Below are positions 9,467 through 19,324 of a DNA stretch of 64,000 bases, piece by piece (the first letter of the stretch is position 1; the number at the start of each line of letters is the position of its first letter). The DNA is from Mesorhizobium sp. GTDB lineage: Bacteria > Pseudomonadota > Alphaproteobacteria > Rhizobiales > Rhizobiaceae. The notes under the pieces are model-generated. The model saw nothing but the letters and a program-made list of their open reading frames with translations, searched no databases and had not been told where the DNA came from. The stretch lies in assembly GCA_004020365.1 (NCBI GenBank), contig SAQR01000003.1:62001-126000 (forward strand), read 5' to 3'. The translations under genes were made by a program, and so were the position numbers.

Positions 9467-10527
9467 GAGCGCCTCACATTCGAGAGGATCAGCGAAATGA
9501 AGAAGGGAATGCCGATAAGCGAGGTGACGATGCCGATCGGGAAGATCGTGCCTGGAACGAGCGACTTGCTGGCAACCGAACTCGCCGAAAGGATGAGCGC
9601 CCCCGAAAGCGCCGAGGCGGGCAGGAAGAAGCGCTGATCTTCTCCGATCAGCATGCGGGCGATGTGCGGACCGACGAGCCCGATGAAGCCTATTGTGCCG
9701 ACGAAGGCGACGGGAATGGCAGCAAGGAGGCTCACCATCATCATGGTTTCTAGCCTGAGGCGTGCGACCTTGACGCCAAAGCTGGCGGCCTTGTCTTCGC
9801 CTAGCCGCAGCGCCGTCAGCGCCCAGGCGCGGCGCACGAATATCGGCAGTGTTGCGAGAAGGATGAGGCTGGTGATGATGAGCTTGGGCCAGGTGGCTTT
9901 GGTGAGGCTTCCCATCGTCCAGAACACGACCGCTGCGAGCGCTTGCTCGGAGGAAAGATACTGGACGAGCGACAGCAGTGCGTTGAAGGTGAAGACGAGC
10001 GCGATGCCGAGAAGCACGATGGTTTCGACCGTCACGCCGCGCTTGAGACTGAGCAGGTGGATGACGAGCGCGGTCAGCATCGCCACCACGAAGGCGTTGA
10101 GCGGCACGATATATTCGATCGCCGCCGGGATCAGCGCTACGCCGAAGGCGAGCGCGAGTGCTGCGCCAAAGCTGGCCGCCGCCGAAATGCCGAGCGTGAA
10201 CGGGCTGGCGAGCGGATTGTTGAGGATGGTCTGCATCTGCGCACCGGCGATTGACAGTGCTGCGCCGACGACCACTGCCATCAGCGCGATGGGAAGCCGG
10301 ATGTCCCACAACACGACGCGCACCTGAAGCGGCACGTTGCCGGGAGAAATCAGGGCGAGCACCACCTGGTCGAGGCTATAGCTTGCAGGCCCGAGCGCGA
10401 GGTCGATGCAGAGGCTCAGCAGCAGCGCCAGAGCGAGCCCCGCCAGGATCAGTTGCTTGCGCAGGACAAGGGCGCGGTAGAGCCCGCGCCCTTGTTTGGC
10501 TGACAGTGCGGCCGGTTCACTGCTCAT
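9460..10527 (-). CDS. Iron-chelate ABC transporter permease, FecCD family
   Basis: 355-residue BtuC/FecCD-type permease with about ten hydrophobic segments. Family marks include DIRLPIALMAVVVGAALSIA-type wording near residue 75, GAQMQTILNNPLASPF, and GLVGPHIARMLIGEDQRFFLP near 285. The start lies inside the last codons of the binding-protein gene (11 nt overlap) and its stop overlaps the ATPase start. Only one permease is present, so it would act as a homodimer. Confidence 0.93.
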   Translation of the reverse strand: MSSEPAALSAKQGRGLYRALVLRKQLILAGLALALLLSLCIDLALGPASYSLDQVVLALISPGNVPLQVRVVLWDIRLPIALMAVVVGAALSIAGAQMQTILNNPLASPFTLGISAAASFGAALALAFGVALIPAAIEYIVPLNAFVVAMLTALVIHLLSLKRGVTVETIVLLGIALVFTFNALLSLVQYLSSEQALAAVVFWTMGSLTKATWPKLIITSLILLATLPIFVRRAWALTALRLGEDKAASFGVKVARLRLETMMMVSLLAAIPVAFVGTIGFIGLVGPHIARMLIGEDQRFFLPASALSGALILSASSVASKSLVPGTIFPIGIVTSLIGIPFFISLILSNVRRSW

Positions 10528-11647
10528 CGGAGAGCGAGACCCAATGACCGGGCCTGTACCCGACCGGCAGGAACTTCTCGTGCAACTCCTTGAAGGTGGC
10601 CTCGGCGTCGAGATCGGTGAACAGGTCGGGGTGCAGCCATTTGGCCATCTGCTGTATGGCGACGAACTGATAGGGGCTGTTGTAGAACTGGTGCCAGATG
10701 GCGTGGACCTGCCCGTTCTCCACCGCCTTGATGCCGGTTAGCGCGGGCCGCTCGGTCAGGCCCTTGAGTTTCTTCAGTGCCGCCGCTTCGTCGGCGCCGG
10801 GACCGACGCCGACCCATTTGCCGCCCGGCACATAGGCCTCCCAATTGCCGCCCGTCACAATCACCTGGTCGGGATCGCTGGCGATGATCTGCTCGGGATT
10901 GAGCGCGCCAAACGTGCCCGGGATCAGGTCGGCCGCGATATTGGCCCCGCCGGCCATGTCGACGAACTTGCCAAAATTGTCGTTGCCGAAGCTCATGCAG
11001 CAATCATCGGAATAGCCCCCGGCGCGATCGATGAACACGGTCGGGCGCTTGGGATTCTTCTCTGCGATTACATCGGTGACGCGCGCGATCTGGGCCGCGC
11101 GGTAGGCGATGAACGCCTCGGCCCGCTGTTCCTGGCCAAGCAGCTTGCCGATCAGGCGCATGCTCGGCTCGGTGTTGGTGAAGGGTTGCTCGCGGAAATC
11201 GACATAGACCACCGGAATGCCGACGGCGGCGAGCTTCTCGATATATTGCGCGTCCTCGGTTGCCTGCTTGGACTCGATGTTCATGATCATCACGTCCGGC
11301 TGAAGCGCGATGGCCTGCTCGATGTCGAAGGTGCCGTCCTTGAAACCGCCGAAGGTTGGTATCGCCGCCATCGACGGGAATTTTTCCAGATAGACGGCGT
11401 AATTGTCGGGATCGGCCTGGGAGAAATCCTCGCGCCAGCCAACGATTCGCTTGAACGGGTTGTCGGTATCGAGCGCGGCAATCAGGTAGATCTGCCGGCC
11501 TTCGCCGAGGATGACCTTGTTGACCGGCGTCTTCACCTCGACCTTGCGGCCGGCAATGTCGGTGACGGTCTCGGCGCGCGCGCCTGTGGTAAGCGGCATC
11601 AAGGCCGCGAGCGCGACCGCGGCCGCAAATATCGATTTCAAAATCAT
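10517..11647 (-). CDS. Iron-chelate ABC transporter periplasmic binding protein
   Basis: 376-residue class III binding protein. The start at 11647 gives a clean signal peptide (MILKSIFAAAVALAALMPL, cleavage after GARA) and has GGGAG about 8 nt upstream. The mature part begins TVTDIAGRKVEV, as in FecB/BtuF proteins, and contains VMIMNIESKQ and QIIASDPDQVIVTGG. The ligand is not evident; a ferric siderophore is the usual choice, and the TGA-N9-TCA box 42 nt upstream supports iron control. Confidence 0.9.
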   Translation of the reverse strand: MILKSIFAAAVALAALMPLTTGARAETVTDIAGRKVEVKTPVNKVILGEGRQIYLIAALDTDNPFKRIVGWREDFSQADPDNYAVYLEKFPSMAAIPTFGGFKDGTFDIEQAIALQPDVMIMNIESKQATEDAQYIEKLAAVGIPVVYVDFREQPFTNTEPSMRLIGKLLGQEQRAEAFIAYRAAQIARVTDVIAEKNPKRPTVFIDRAGGYSDDCCMSFGNDNFGKFVDMAGGANIAADLIPGTFGALNPEQIIASDPDQVIVTGGNWEAYVPGGKWVGVGPGADEAAALKKLKGLTERPALTGIKAVENGQVHAIWHQFYNSPYQFVAIQQMAKWLHPDLFTDLDAEATFKELHEKFLPVGYRPGHWVSLSDEQ

Positions 11648-11688
11648 TGGGCTCCCGCAATTCAGTTGCCGGCCCGGCTTATGAAACA

Positions 11689-11703
11689 TGATTTGTATAA
11701 TCA
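11689..11703. promoter_or_regulatory. Candidate RirA iron-responsive (IRO) box
   Basis: TGATTTGTATAATCA matches the rhizobial IRO pattern TGA-N9-TCA exactly, with an AT-rich centre. It lies between the divergent iron-chelate uptake operon and the methyltransferase gene. A TATAAT hexamer (11696-11701) lies within it on the plus strand, where a repressor would block transcription. Identification is by pattern only. Confidence 0.55.
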
Positions 11704-11761
11704 AGAATTTTCTTTTAGAGCAATTCCAATGTAGCCGCATTTGGGGAGAGCGTTTCGGGCA

Positions 11762-12550
11762 ATGACGGCTCACGTAAACTATTCGCAGCGCGACGAAATT
11801 CGGGACTATTGGTCCGACCGCGCCGAGACATTCGACCTTCAGGTCGGCCACGAGATTTTTTCCGAGAGGGAGCGTGCGGCCTGGCATGCGCTCATAAGCA
11901 GGCACCTTGGGCCGGGTGCCGGGCGGGCGTCCCTGGATCTCGCGTGCGGGACAGGCGTCATTTCGCATCTGATGCACGATCTGGGCTTTGTGGTGACAGG
12001 CCTCGACTGGTCGGAAGCCATGCTCGCCAAGGCGCGCGCCAAGGCACAAAAACGCTCAGCCGATATCCGCTTCATCATGAGGGATGCCGAACGGACGCTC
12101 GAGGACAAAAGGAGCTACGATGTCATCGTCACTCGTCACCTGGTCTGGACGCTGCTGGATCCGAAGGCGGCCTTTGCCGAATGGTTCTCGCTGCTGAAGC
12201 CCGGCGGCAGCGTGCTGGTCATCGATGGCGATTTCGTCAGCCGCAACTGGGCGACGCGTATGCGGGAAGTTTGGGAGAAGCTCACGGCCGGCAAGTCCCG
12301 GGTCTCGGACAATGACGGCGCCGCCATGGCCAGACGTCACCAGAACATTCTTGCCCGTGTCTATTTCTCAGGCGGCGCGCGGGCGGAAGAGATAGTGCGC
12401 TTGCTGGCCGAAGCCGGGTTCGATCAGCCTGTCGTCGACTGGAAACTGGGCGCGATCCATCGCGCCCAGGCTCGACAGATGAGTTGGCCCAAGGCGCTCG
12501 AACGCGCCACTCAACACCGCTTCGCGATCTGCGCGACAAAGCCGCAGTAA
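11762..12550 (+). CDS. Class I SAM-dependent methyltransferase
   Basis: 262-residue methyltransferase of unknown substrate. The SAM motif I reads SLDLACGTGVISHLM near residue 55, motif II LDWSEAMLAKAR follows, and the post-motif region has LVWTLLDP and LLKPGGSVLVIDGD. The ATG at 11762 follows GGGGAG by 13 nt; an in-frame TTG at 11741 is less likely. It shares its intergenic region and the candidate IRO box with the iron-chelate importer, hinting that it modifies a metallophore or responds to iron. Confidence 0.85.
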   Translation: MTAHVNYSQRDEIRDYWSDRAETFDLQVGHEIFSERERAAWHALISRHLGPGAGRASLDLACGTGVISHLMHDLGFVVTGLDWSEAMLAKARAKAQKRSADIRFIMRDAERTLEDKRSYDVIVTRHLVWTLLDPKAAFAEWFSLLKPGGSVLVIDGDFVSRNWATRMREVWEKLTAGKSRVSDNDGAAMARRHQNILARVYFSGGARAEEIVRLLAEAGFDQPVVDWKLGAIHRAQARQMSWPKALERATQHRFAICATKPQ

Positions 12551-12598
12551 ACTGCATCTGATTCAACGCAGACCGGCAGCTATTCGCGCCACCGAGTG

Positions 12599-14251
12599 TT
12601 ATTTCTCGTGGTCAGCGTCCTGCAAGATCATTTCCGATGCCTTCTCCGCGATCATGACCACTGGAGAGTTGGTGTTGCCGGAAACGATCGTCGGCATGAT
12701 CGAAGCGTCGACGACGCGCAGGCCAGAAATGCCGTGGACCCGCAACCGGCCGTCGACCACTGCCATCGAATCCGCGCCCATCTTGCAGGTTCCGACCGGG
12801 TGGAAAATCGTCGTGCCGATATCGCCGGCCTTGCGGACGAGATCTTCGTCGCTTTCATAGTGTGCGCCGGGCAGCATCTCCTCAGGCGCGAAACGGGCAA
12901 TTGCGCGCGCCTTCATCAAGCGGCGGACGTGGCGCAGCGATGCTACGGCCACGGCCCTGTCTCCCTCTGTAGACAAATAGTTCGGCCGGATCTTCGGAGC
13001 CGCCTGCGGATCGGACGCCTCCATGTGGACGCTGCCGCGGCTTTCCGGTCTGAGATTGCAGACCGAAACCGTGACCGCGGGGAAGCGATGCAGCGGCTCG
13101 CCCAGCCGGTCAGTGCTCAACGGCTGGACATGGTATTCGAGATCGGGCGTCTCCAGGCGTGGGTCGCTTCTGGCGAAGATACCAAGCTGGCTCGGCGCCA
13201 TCGACAGCGGTCCGCTGCGGCGGATAGCGTATTCGACGCCCATGGCCGCGCGGCTGAACAGATTGTGGTAGCGCTGGTTTAGCGTAGAAGCGTTGGCGAC
13301 CTTGAAGACAGTGCGGATCTGCAAATGATCCTGCAAGTTCTCGCCGACGCCTTCCAGCGCGTGGCGAACCGGGATTCCTGCTGCGCCAAGCACTTCGGGT
13401 CGGCCGACGCCGGAAAGCTCGAGCAGCTTCGGCGAATTGATCGCGCCAGCGGCAAGGATCGTCTCGCCTGCCTGTGCACTATGCAGCTGGCCGCCCATGC
13501 GGAAGACAACGCCAGTGACACAAGCTCCGTCGAAATCCAGCTTCTCGGTCTCGGCGCCGGTGACGACGCGCAAATTCGGCCGCCGTAGGCTGCGCAGAAA
13601 CGCCTTCGAGGTATTCCAGCGCACCCCTTTCCTCTGGTTGACCTCGAAATAGCCCGACCCTTCATTGGTTCCGCCGTTGAAATCCTCGGTGCGGGGGATG
13701 CCGAGTTCCTCGGCAGCGTCGCGGAAGGCATCCAGGATTGGCCACGACAGGCGCTGGCGCTCGACGCGCCATTCGCCACCGGCGCCGTGAAGGTCGTTGG
13801 CGCCAGCAAAATGGTCCTCGGACTTGCGGAAATACGGAAGCACGTCATCCCAGCCCCAACCGAGACTTCCGGCTTGCCGCCAGCCATCATAGTCGGCCGC
13901 CTGGCCACGCATGTAGATCATGCCGTTGATCGACGAGCAGCCGCCCAGAAGCTTGCCGCGCGGATAGTTGATCGCACGACCGTTCAGGCCGGCCTCCGGC
14001 TCGGTCTTCATCAGCCAATCGGTGCGCGGATTGCCCATGCAATAGAGATAGCCGATGGGAATGTTGACCCAGTGGTAGCGGTCGCTGCCACCGGCTTCCA
14101 GAAGCAGCACGCGCATGGCTGGATTGGCCGACAGTCTGTTGGCCAGCACGCAGCCGGCTGAACCCGCGCCGACGATGATGAAGTCGTAGCGTCCAAAATC
14201 GGCAGCTGTCTGTGTCAATGGGACGTCCGTTCGCTTGCCATCCTGTCCCAT
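12599..14251 (-). CDS. GMC family FAD-dependent oxidoreductase (choline dehydrogenase-like)
   Basis: 550-residue flavoprotein that oxidises alcohol groups. The dinucleotide fold [19 protein letters not shown] is at about 24-42. GMC signature segments follow: [14 protein letters not shown] near 110 and [15 protein letters not shown] near 290. The C-terminal HPVGTCKMG and [20 protein letters not shown] hold the catalytic His/Asn region. It overlaps the kinase gene by 37 nt and is the distal gene of the sugar/polyol operon. Substrate uncertain. Confidence 0.92.
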   Translation of the reverse strand: MGQDGKRTDVPLTQTAADFGRYDFIIVGAGSAGCVLANRLSANPAMRVLLLEAGGSDRYHWVNIPIGYLYCMGNPRTDWLMKTEPEAGLNGRAINYPRGKLLGGCSSINGMIYMRGQAADYDGWRQAGSLGWGWDDVLPYFRKSEDHFAGANDLHGAGGEWRVERQRLSWPILDAFRDAAEELGIPRTEDFNGGTNEGSGYFEVNQRKGVRWNTSKAFLRSLRRPNLRVVTGAETEKLDFDGACVTGVVFRMGGQLHSAQAGETILAAGAINSPKLLELSGVGRPEVLGAAGIPVRHALEGVGENLQDHLQIRTVFKVANASTLNQRYHNLFSRAAMGVEYAIRRSGPLSMAPSQLGIFARSDPRLETPDLEYHVQPLSTDRLGEPLHRFPAVTVSVCNLRPESRGSVHMEASDPQAAPKIRPNYLSTEGDRAVAVASLRHVRRLMKARAIARFAPEEMLPGAHYESDEDLVRKAGDIGTTIFHPVGTCKMGADSMAVVDGRLRVHGISGLRVVDASIMPTIVSGNTNSPVVMIAEKASEMILQDADHEK

Positions 14252-15729
14252 AGTGGACCCATTGCCTGGTTGATCTCGCCATAGAGACGATAGCGCTGCT
14301 CATAGACCGCTGCGATCGCGCTATTGGGCTGGTAGCAGCGGTCGGGCGCGGTCATCGCGGCGGCGCCCGCAGAAATATCGGCAAACACGCCGACGCCTGT
14401 CCCAGCTGCAATTGCAGCTCCCAGCGCACCTGTCTCGCGGCTGCGCGCCACGGTCACCGGCACATCAAGCACATCGGCGAATATCTGCGGCCAGACGGCG
14501 CTGCGCGAGCCGCCGCCCGAAAGAACCGCTTGGCTGACAGTGGCTCCCGCTCGGCGCAGCGTCTCGACATGGCGCCGGTGCTCGAAGACGACGCCCTCGA
14601 ACAATGCGCGCAGCATATGCGCCCGCGTGTGCCAGCCGGCGATGCCGTAGAAACCGGCACGCGCCTTGCCGTTCTGCTGCGAGCCATAAAGGAAGGGGTG
14701 GTAGATCGGCATGTCTCCCGCGGGATCGACGGAAGCAACAAGCTCGCTGCAGATCTCGAATGGCGATGCGCCTGCCGGCGGCGCATGCTCGAAGAACTCA
14801 CGCACGATCCACTCGAGATTTGCGGCCGAAGTGGCGCTCGATTCGATGGCGAGGTAGCGCAGCGGATCGAACGTCGACAGCATGAAGATCGACGGATCGC
14901 GGATCGGCTCCTGAGTGATAACCTGGTTGATGCTCCAGGTGCCGGCAACGATCGAGGCGGCGCCGGTGGTGGTGACGCCCGAACCGATGGCGCTGGCGAC
15001 GACGTCGAACAGGCCCGCAACCACAGGCGTGCCCGCAACAAGGCCGGTGGCAGCGGCGACATCGCGCGTGATCCGGCCGGCGATGTCGGAGGCCTCCAGC
15101 ACGTTCGGCAGCAGTTCCATGCAATCGTCGAGACCATAGGCGGCCAGCAACTCAGGCTCGTAGCGTCGGCCGGGCATGTGCAAAAGCCCGCAGCCCGACA
15201 TGTCCGAAGTGTCGGTCGAGCGTGCGCCGGTGAGGCGGTTGACGATAAAATCCTTGCACAGGAAGACGGTGCCTATTTTGGCAAAAAGTGCCGGATCATG
15301 GCGTTTGAGCCACGCCAATAGAGTCGGCGTCTGCGCCGCCCAGGGCCGTTGCAGGCAATGGGCATAGGTCCGGTCGCCAACGCCTGCGGCCGCCCATTCG
15401 CTGACGATGCCGACCCCGCGCGTGTCGAGCGACTGGATGCCGAGCAGCGGGTCGCCGCCGCGGCCCAACGCGTAGAGCCCGTTGCCGTGGCCGGCGCAGC
15501 CGATCACCGCAATATCGCCAGCGTCGATGCCCGATTGGTCGAGGCATTGGCGGATGACCTCTACGGCGTTGCGCCACAATTCGCCGAGGTCCCGCTCGAC
15601 ATGGCCGGGCTTTGGCATGCAGGAGCGGCCGTCGCGAGCGGCAAGCGCCAGCTCGCGACCGGCGGTGTCGAAGATGATGGCCTTGATGACGGTATTGCCC
15701 GCATCAAGACCAAGAATGTATCGCTGCAT
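14215..15729 (-). CDS. FGGY family carbohydrate kinase (LyxK/EryA-like)
   Basis: 504-residue sugar or polyol kinase. [16 protein letters not shown] opens the ATPase fold, GHGNGLYAL lies near residue 95, and the adenosine region reads [20 protein letters not shown] near 410, with [12 protein letters not shown] after it. The ATG at 15729 is preceded by GGGAGGAG; an upstream in-frame extension to 15804 is rejected for that reason. Wording is closest, by memory, to L-xylulose and erythritol kinases. It follows the aldolase gene by 25 nt. Confidence 0.88.
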   Translation of the reverse strand: MQRYILGLDAGNTVIKAIIFDTAGRELALAARDGRSCMPKPGHVERDLGELWRNAVEVIRQCLDQSGIDAGDIAVIGCAGHGNGLYALGRGGDPLLGIQSLDTRGVGIVSEWAAAGVGDRTYAHCLQRPWAAQTPTLLAWLKRHDPALFAKIGTVFLCKDFIVNRLTGARSTDTSDMSGCGLLHMPGRRYEPELLAAYGLDDCMELLPNVLEASDIAGRITRDVAAATGLVAGTPVVAGLFDVVASAIGSGVTTTGAASIVAGTWSINQVITQEPIRDPSIFMLSTFDPLRYLAIESSATSAANLEWIVREFFEHAPPAGASPFEICSELVASVDPAGDMPIYHPFLYGSQQNGKARAGFYGIAGWHTRAHMLRALFEGVVFEHRRHVETLRRAGATVSQAVLSGGGSRSAVWPQIFADVLDVPVTVARSRETGALGAAIAAGTGVGVFADISAGAAAMTAPDRCYQPNSAIAAVYEQRYRLYGEINQAMGPLWDRMASERTSH

Positions 15730-15754
15730 TGACGCTCCTCCCAAGCTGCAAAGA

Positions 15755-16597
15755 TTATTGTTTTTGGTAGAGCTCCCAGGCCGCCGCGCCATCGGCATTG
15801 TCATGGATGATCGCCATCAGTCCTCTCACGACGGCGCGAGGGTTGGAATGCTGGTATATGTTGCGGCCATAGACCATGCCTGCCGCGCCTTGTGCAATCA
15901 GCGCCGCCGACTTGTCGAAGACGGCGCGCAAATCCTCCCTGCCCCCACCGCGCACAAGGACAGGACAGCGTGCCGCCGTCACGACCCGGTGGAAGTCGTT
16001 CGAATCGGTCGTCGGGTCCGCCTTGATGATGTCGGCGCCCATCTCGCTGGCGAGCCGGGTCAGGGTGACGATCTTTTCGGGGTCGCCGTCGACCATGTAG
16101 CCTCCGCGCTCCGAGTTCGGCAGCATTGCCAGCGGCTCGATCATCAGCGGCAGGCCATATCTTTCGCAGTCGGCGCGAACTCGGGCAATGTTCTGGACGC
16201 ATTGCCGGAACAGATCCGGCTCGTCGGGCAGCATGAACAGATTGACGACCACGCAGGCCGCGTCCATCTCCAGCGCGCCGATCAGCGGCTCGGCTTCGTT
16301 CTGCAGGACGGCCCACATCGAGCGGTGGCGGGTTTTGTTATATGGATTGCCCATGTCTATGCGCATGACCAATGCCGGCTTGTCCTTGCCGGGCAGGGAC
16401 TGCAGCAAATCGGCCTGGCCATAATTCATCTGAATGGCGTCCGGTCCCGCGGCGACCAGCTGGGCGACGACGCCGGCCATATCCTCTAGACCTTCCAGGA
16501 ACGACGGCTCGTTGCATACGCCATGGTCGATTGCGACATCGAGACAGCGCGCCCCGCCGAACAGCCGGTTCATGCGGACTTTCTTGTTGATGCGCAT
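15755..16597 (-). CDS. Class I aldolase, DeoC/LacD/FbaB-like
   Basis: 280-residue TIM-barrel aldolase that would cleave a phosphorylated sugar through a Schiff base. LDVAIDHGVCNEP near residue 20 and ADIIKADPTTDSNDF near 185 contain the expected active-site segments, with the Schiff-base Lys likely in IIKAD. CPVLVRGGGRED and GAAGMVYGRNIYQ form the phosphate-binding end. The start has AGGAG upstream; an alternative ATG at 16573 would give a 4-nt overlap with the upstream dehydrogenase. The true substrate is probably set by the neighbouring kinase. Confidence 0.85.
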   Translation of the reverse strand: MRINKKVRMNRLFGGARCLDVAIDHGVCNEPSFLEGLEDMAGVVAQLVAAGPDAIQMNYGQADLLQSLPGKDKPALVMRIDMGNPYNKTRHRSMWAVLQNEAEPLIGALEMDAACVVVNLFMLPDEPDLFRQCVQNIARVRADCERYGLPLMIEPLAMLPNSERGGYMVDGDPEKIVTLTRLASEMGADIIKADPTTDSNDFHRVVTAARCPVLVRGGGREDLRAVFDKSAALIAQGAAGMVYGRNIYQHSNPRAVVRGLMAIIHDNADGAAAWELYQKQ

Positions 16598-18309
16598 TCG
16601 GCGCTCCTTCCTTGCTCTTTTTGCGATAGCTGGTCGAGATCGACGCCGTGCTGGCGCTGCAGCAGGGCGAGGAAATCGGCGCGCTCGAATGCCTTGCGCG
16701 CAGCGTCCCAGCTCTTTTCTACAGCGAGAATATCGAGAACCGCATCGAGAAGGTCGTAAGTGAGAGCGCCGGTGATGGCGATTGTCGTGCGGCGGAGCAG
16801 CAGGTCCTCCAGCTGCTCGACATATTCATTGGCGATGAGATACCGGATCTCCCGGGCCGAGTAGTAGTCGCTGCCAGGCAAGAGCTCGTCCTGTCCCGCT
16901 GCCAAATAGGCGGCGACGGCATCCGCTGCGGTCCCGTAGCGCTCGAAGAGGCTGCGCATGCGGTCAAGCGACAAGCCGTGTGCGGCCGCGCGTTCTGCGC
17001 ACCATTTTTCGGGGGCCATGGGAAAATGCCGGCCGCCGCCGATCGGCAGGTTTTCGGTGCCGACGATGCGCTGTCGGCACAATCGCTCGAGCACGATATC
17101 CGCCGCCAGTTCGCCGAACGACCGGAACGTTGTCCATTTCCCGCCGATCATGCACAGCGTCGGCGGCACTATACCGGTGCCCTCGATGAGCTCGCAGAAA
17201 TGATCGCGGGGAATGCGCCCGGTAAAACTGTCCTGGCTTATCGGTAGCGGCCTCACCCCGGTGAACTGAAAGACGATGTCGGCATCAGCGATCTCGATCC
17301 CGGGGAACACGAAGGACAGCGACTGCCGGATGTATTGCCGCTCGTCGTCCTCGCAGCGCGCCCGGTCGGGATCGTCGACACGGATATCCGTCGAGCCGAC
17401 CAGCACTTTGCCGAGATAGGGGAACAGGATGCAGATCCGGCCGTCCTCGTTCTCGTAATAGATCATGTGGCCGTCGAGCGCGTCGTGAAGCTCGCGATTA
17501 TCGACGATCAGATGCGAACCTTTGGTGCCGCCCATGAGCTTCGGCGCTACGGCTCCGATCGCCGAATTGGTCAGGTCGATCCAGCCGCCTGTCGCGTTGA
17601 CGACGAGCCGCGGCTTCACGGCGACCGTTTCGCCAGACAGTTCGTCGTTAAGCGCAAGGCTCGCATCACCGAGCGATACGCGTGCATAGTTGAGCGCTCG
17701 AGCGGATGGCTTTTGGTTCATGGTGTCGCGCAGCATCTCGGTACCCAGCCGCTCGGGGTGGCTGACCCAGGCGTCATAGTATGTCGCCGAATTGCGGATA
17801 GCAGGATTGATTGCAGGCCAGACCTTGAGTGTTTCAGCACGGCTCCTGAACTTGTGCGTCGGGACGAGACGCCGTGCGGCGGTGAAGAAATCATACATCG
17901 CCAGGCCGCTCTTGATGACCAATGCGCCGCGCCGACCCGGACGACGGCTTAGCCCAAGGAAGCGGACTGCGCCATTTGCCATGCCTGAGAACAGGTCGAA
18001 GATAGGCACTGTGGTTGGCAATGGCGCAACGTAATGCGGCGCGTTCTTCAATAGCCGATCGCGTTCGAGCAGAGATTCGCGGACCAGCTTGAACTCGCCG
18101 TTTTCAAGGTAGCGCAAGCCGCCATGAACCATGCGCGAGAGGGCTGCGCTGGCGCCGCCACAATAATCGCCCTTTTCGGCGAGCAGCACATCGACGCCCT
18201 GCAAAGCGAGTTCGCGAAACACGCTGATGCCGTTAATGCCGCCGCCTATGACGAGGACGTCAACCTCGGGGTTCTCGCGCAAGCCGGCGATCGTCTGGAT
18301 GCGATTCAT
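16570..18309 (-). CDS. GlpD-like FAD-dependent polyol-phosphate dehydrogenase
   Basis: 579-residue flavoprotein of the glycerol-3-phosphate dehydrogenase family. VDVLVIGGGINGISVFRELA near residue 15 is the FAD fold, SRMVHGGLRYLENGEF near 57 is a family hallmark, and FTGVRPL and CMIGGKWTTFRSFGELA complete the substrate domain. The C-terminal helical domain is present. Set between an aldolase and an aldo/keto reductase in a polyol operon, it could act like EryB on erythritol phosphate rather than on glycerol phosphate; this is inference. Confidence 0.85.
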   Translation of the reverse strand: MNRIQTIAGLRENPEVDVLVIGGGINGISVFRELALQGVDVLLAEKGDYCGGASAALSRMVHGGLRYLENGEFKLVRESLLERDRLLKNAPHYVAPLPTTVPIFDLFSGMANGAVRFLGLSRRPGRRGALVIKSGLAMYDFFTAARRLVPTHKFRSRAETLKVWPAINPAIRNSATYYDAWVSHPERLGTEMLRDTMNQKPSARALNYARVSLGDASLALNDELSGETVAVKPRLVVNATGGWIDLTNSAIGAVAPKLMGGTKGSHLIVDNRELHDALDGHMIYYENEDGRICILFPYLGKVLVGSTDIRVDDPDRARCEDDERQYIRQSLSFVFPGIEIADADIVFQFTGVRPLPISQDSFTGRIPRDHFCELIEGTGIVPPTLCMIGGKWTTFRSFGELAADIVLERLCRQRIVGTENLPIGGGRHFPMAPEKWCAERAAAHGLSLDRMRSLFERYGTAADAVAAYLAAGQDELLPGSDYYSAREIRYLIANEYVEQLEDLLLRRTTIAITGALTYDLLDAVLDILAVEKSWDAARKAFERADFLALLQRQHGVDLDQLSQKEQGRSAECASTRKSA

Positions 18310-18328
18310 CTTAAGGATGCGCTTTCGA

Positions 18329-19324
18329 TCACGCGTCTATCGCCACGAGATGCCCGGCCACCGCCGCATCGATGGCCCCCAGTTCCGCCGCGCTCAGCAA
18401 GATCTCCCCTGCCCTGGCGTTGTCGAGCGCCTGCGTCGCGTTTCGCGCTCCACACAATGCGAAGGTGATGCCGGGCTGCGCCAGCGTCCAGGCGATGACG
18501 ATCTGCGCCATGCTTGCCCGGTGGATCTCAGCGACCGGGGTCAGGGCAAGTTTCAACGCGGCTACCTTGCGCCGGTTGGCCTGAGAGAAGCGCGGATTGT
18601 CTTTGCGCTGGTCGTCGCCGCTGAACTCACGCGCCGGATCGATGGCGCCTGAGAGCAGGCCGAGAGCAAGCGACGAGTAACTGAGCGCAGCAACTTGATG
18701 CTGGCGCGCGATCGGCAGCAATATCTGCTCGATCTCGCGATCCAGCATCGAATATCTTTCCTGGATCGCGTCGAGCTGGCCAGCGGCGACATACTGCTGC
18801 AGCTCGGCGGCATTGAGATTGCTTGCGCCGATGGCGCGGATCTTGCCAGCGGATTTGAGGCGTTCGAGCGCTTCCATTGTTTCGGCAATGGGTGTCGTCG
18901 GATCCTGCCAGTGGGTGATGTAGAGATCGATATAGTCGGTGCCGAGCCGCCGCAGGCTCTGTTCCACCTCATAAGCGATGCCGTCGGCGCCGAGATATCG
19001 GTTCACCGGCGTTCCATCCTGATCGAAGAAGTGGTTGCCCTTTTTCGAATGCCAGTTCAGGCCACATTTGCTGGCGATGACGGCGCGGTCGCGCCGGCCC
19101 ATGATGGCCTTGCCGACGATTTCCTCGCTGCGGCCGAGACCGTAAGCCGGCGCTGTGTCGATCAGCGAGACGCCGGAATCGATGGACGCCTGGATGGCGG
19201 CGATCGATTCTGCTTCATCGGTGCCACCCCACATCCAGCCGCCGATGGCCCAGGTGCCGAGTCCCACCGCCGAAGCGACAACGCCGGACTTGCCGATTGA
19301 GCGGGTGATTTGTCGAGAATTCAT
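18329..19324 (-). CDS. Aldo/keto reductase
   Basis: 331-residue NAD(P)H-dependent reductase. The barrel carries VGLGTWAIGGWMWGG near residue 20, SLIDTAPAYGLGRSEEIVGKA near 55 with the catalytic Asp-Tyr, the Lys in VIASKCGLNW and the His in DLYITHWQDP near 137. The start overlaps the SorC regulator stop by 4 nt (ATGA). It probably interconverts a sugar and a polyol or a keto and a hydroxy group in this pathway. Confidence 0.9.
   Translation of the reverse strand: MNSRQITRSIGKSGVVASAVGLGTWAIGGWMWGGTDEAESIAAIQASIDSGVSLIDTAPAYGLGRSEEIVGKAIMGRRDRAVIASKCGLNWHSKKGNHFFDQDGTPVNRYLGADGIAYEVEQSLRRLGTDYIDLYITHWQDPTTPIAETMEALERLKSAGKIRAIGASNLNAAELQQYVAAGQLDAIQERYSMLDREIEQILLPIARQHQVAALSYSSLALGLLSGAIDPAREFSGDDQRKDNPRFSQANRRKVAALKLALTPVAEIHRASMAQIVIAWTLAQPGITFALCGARNATQALDNARAGEILLSAAELGAIDAAVAGHLVAIDA

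Noticed and set aside
9467-10309. Open frame that would extend the iron-chelate ATPase N-terminally to 542 residues
   Set aside because: The added part overlaps the permease gene in another frame and is Arg/His-rich; the ATG at 9466 with 7-nt overlap is the normal arrangement.
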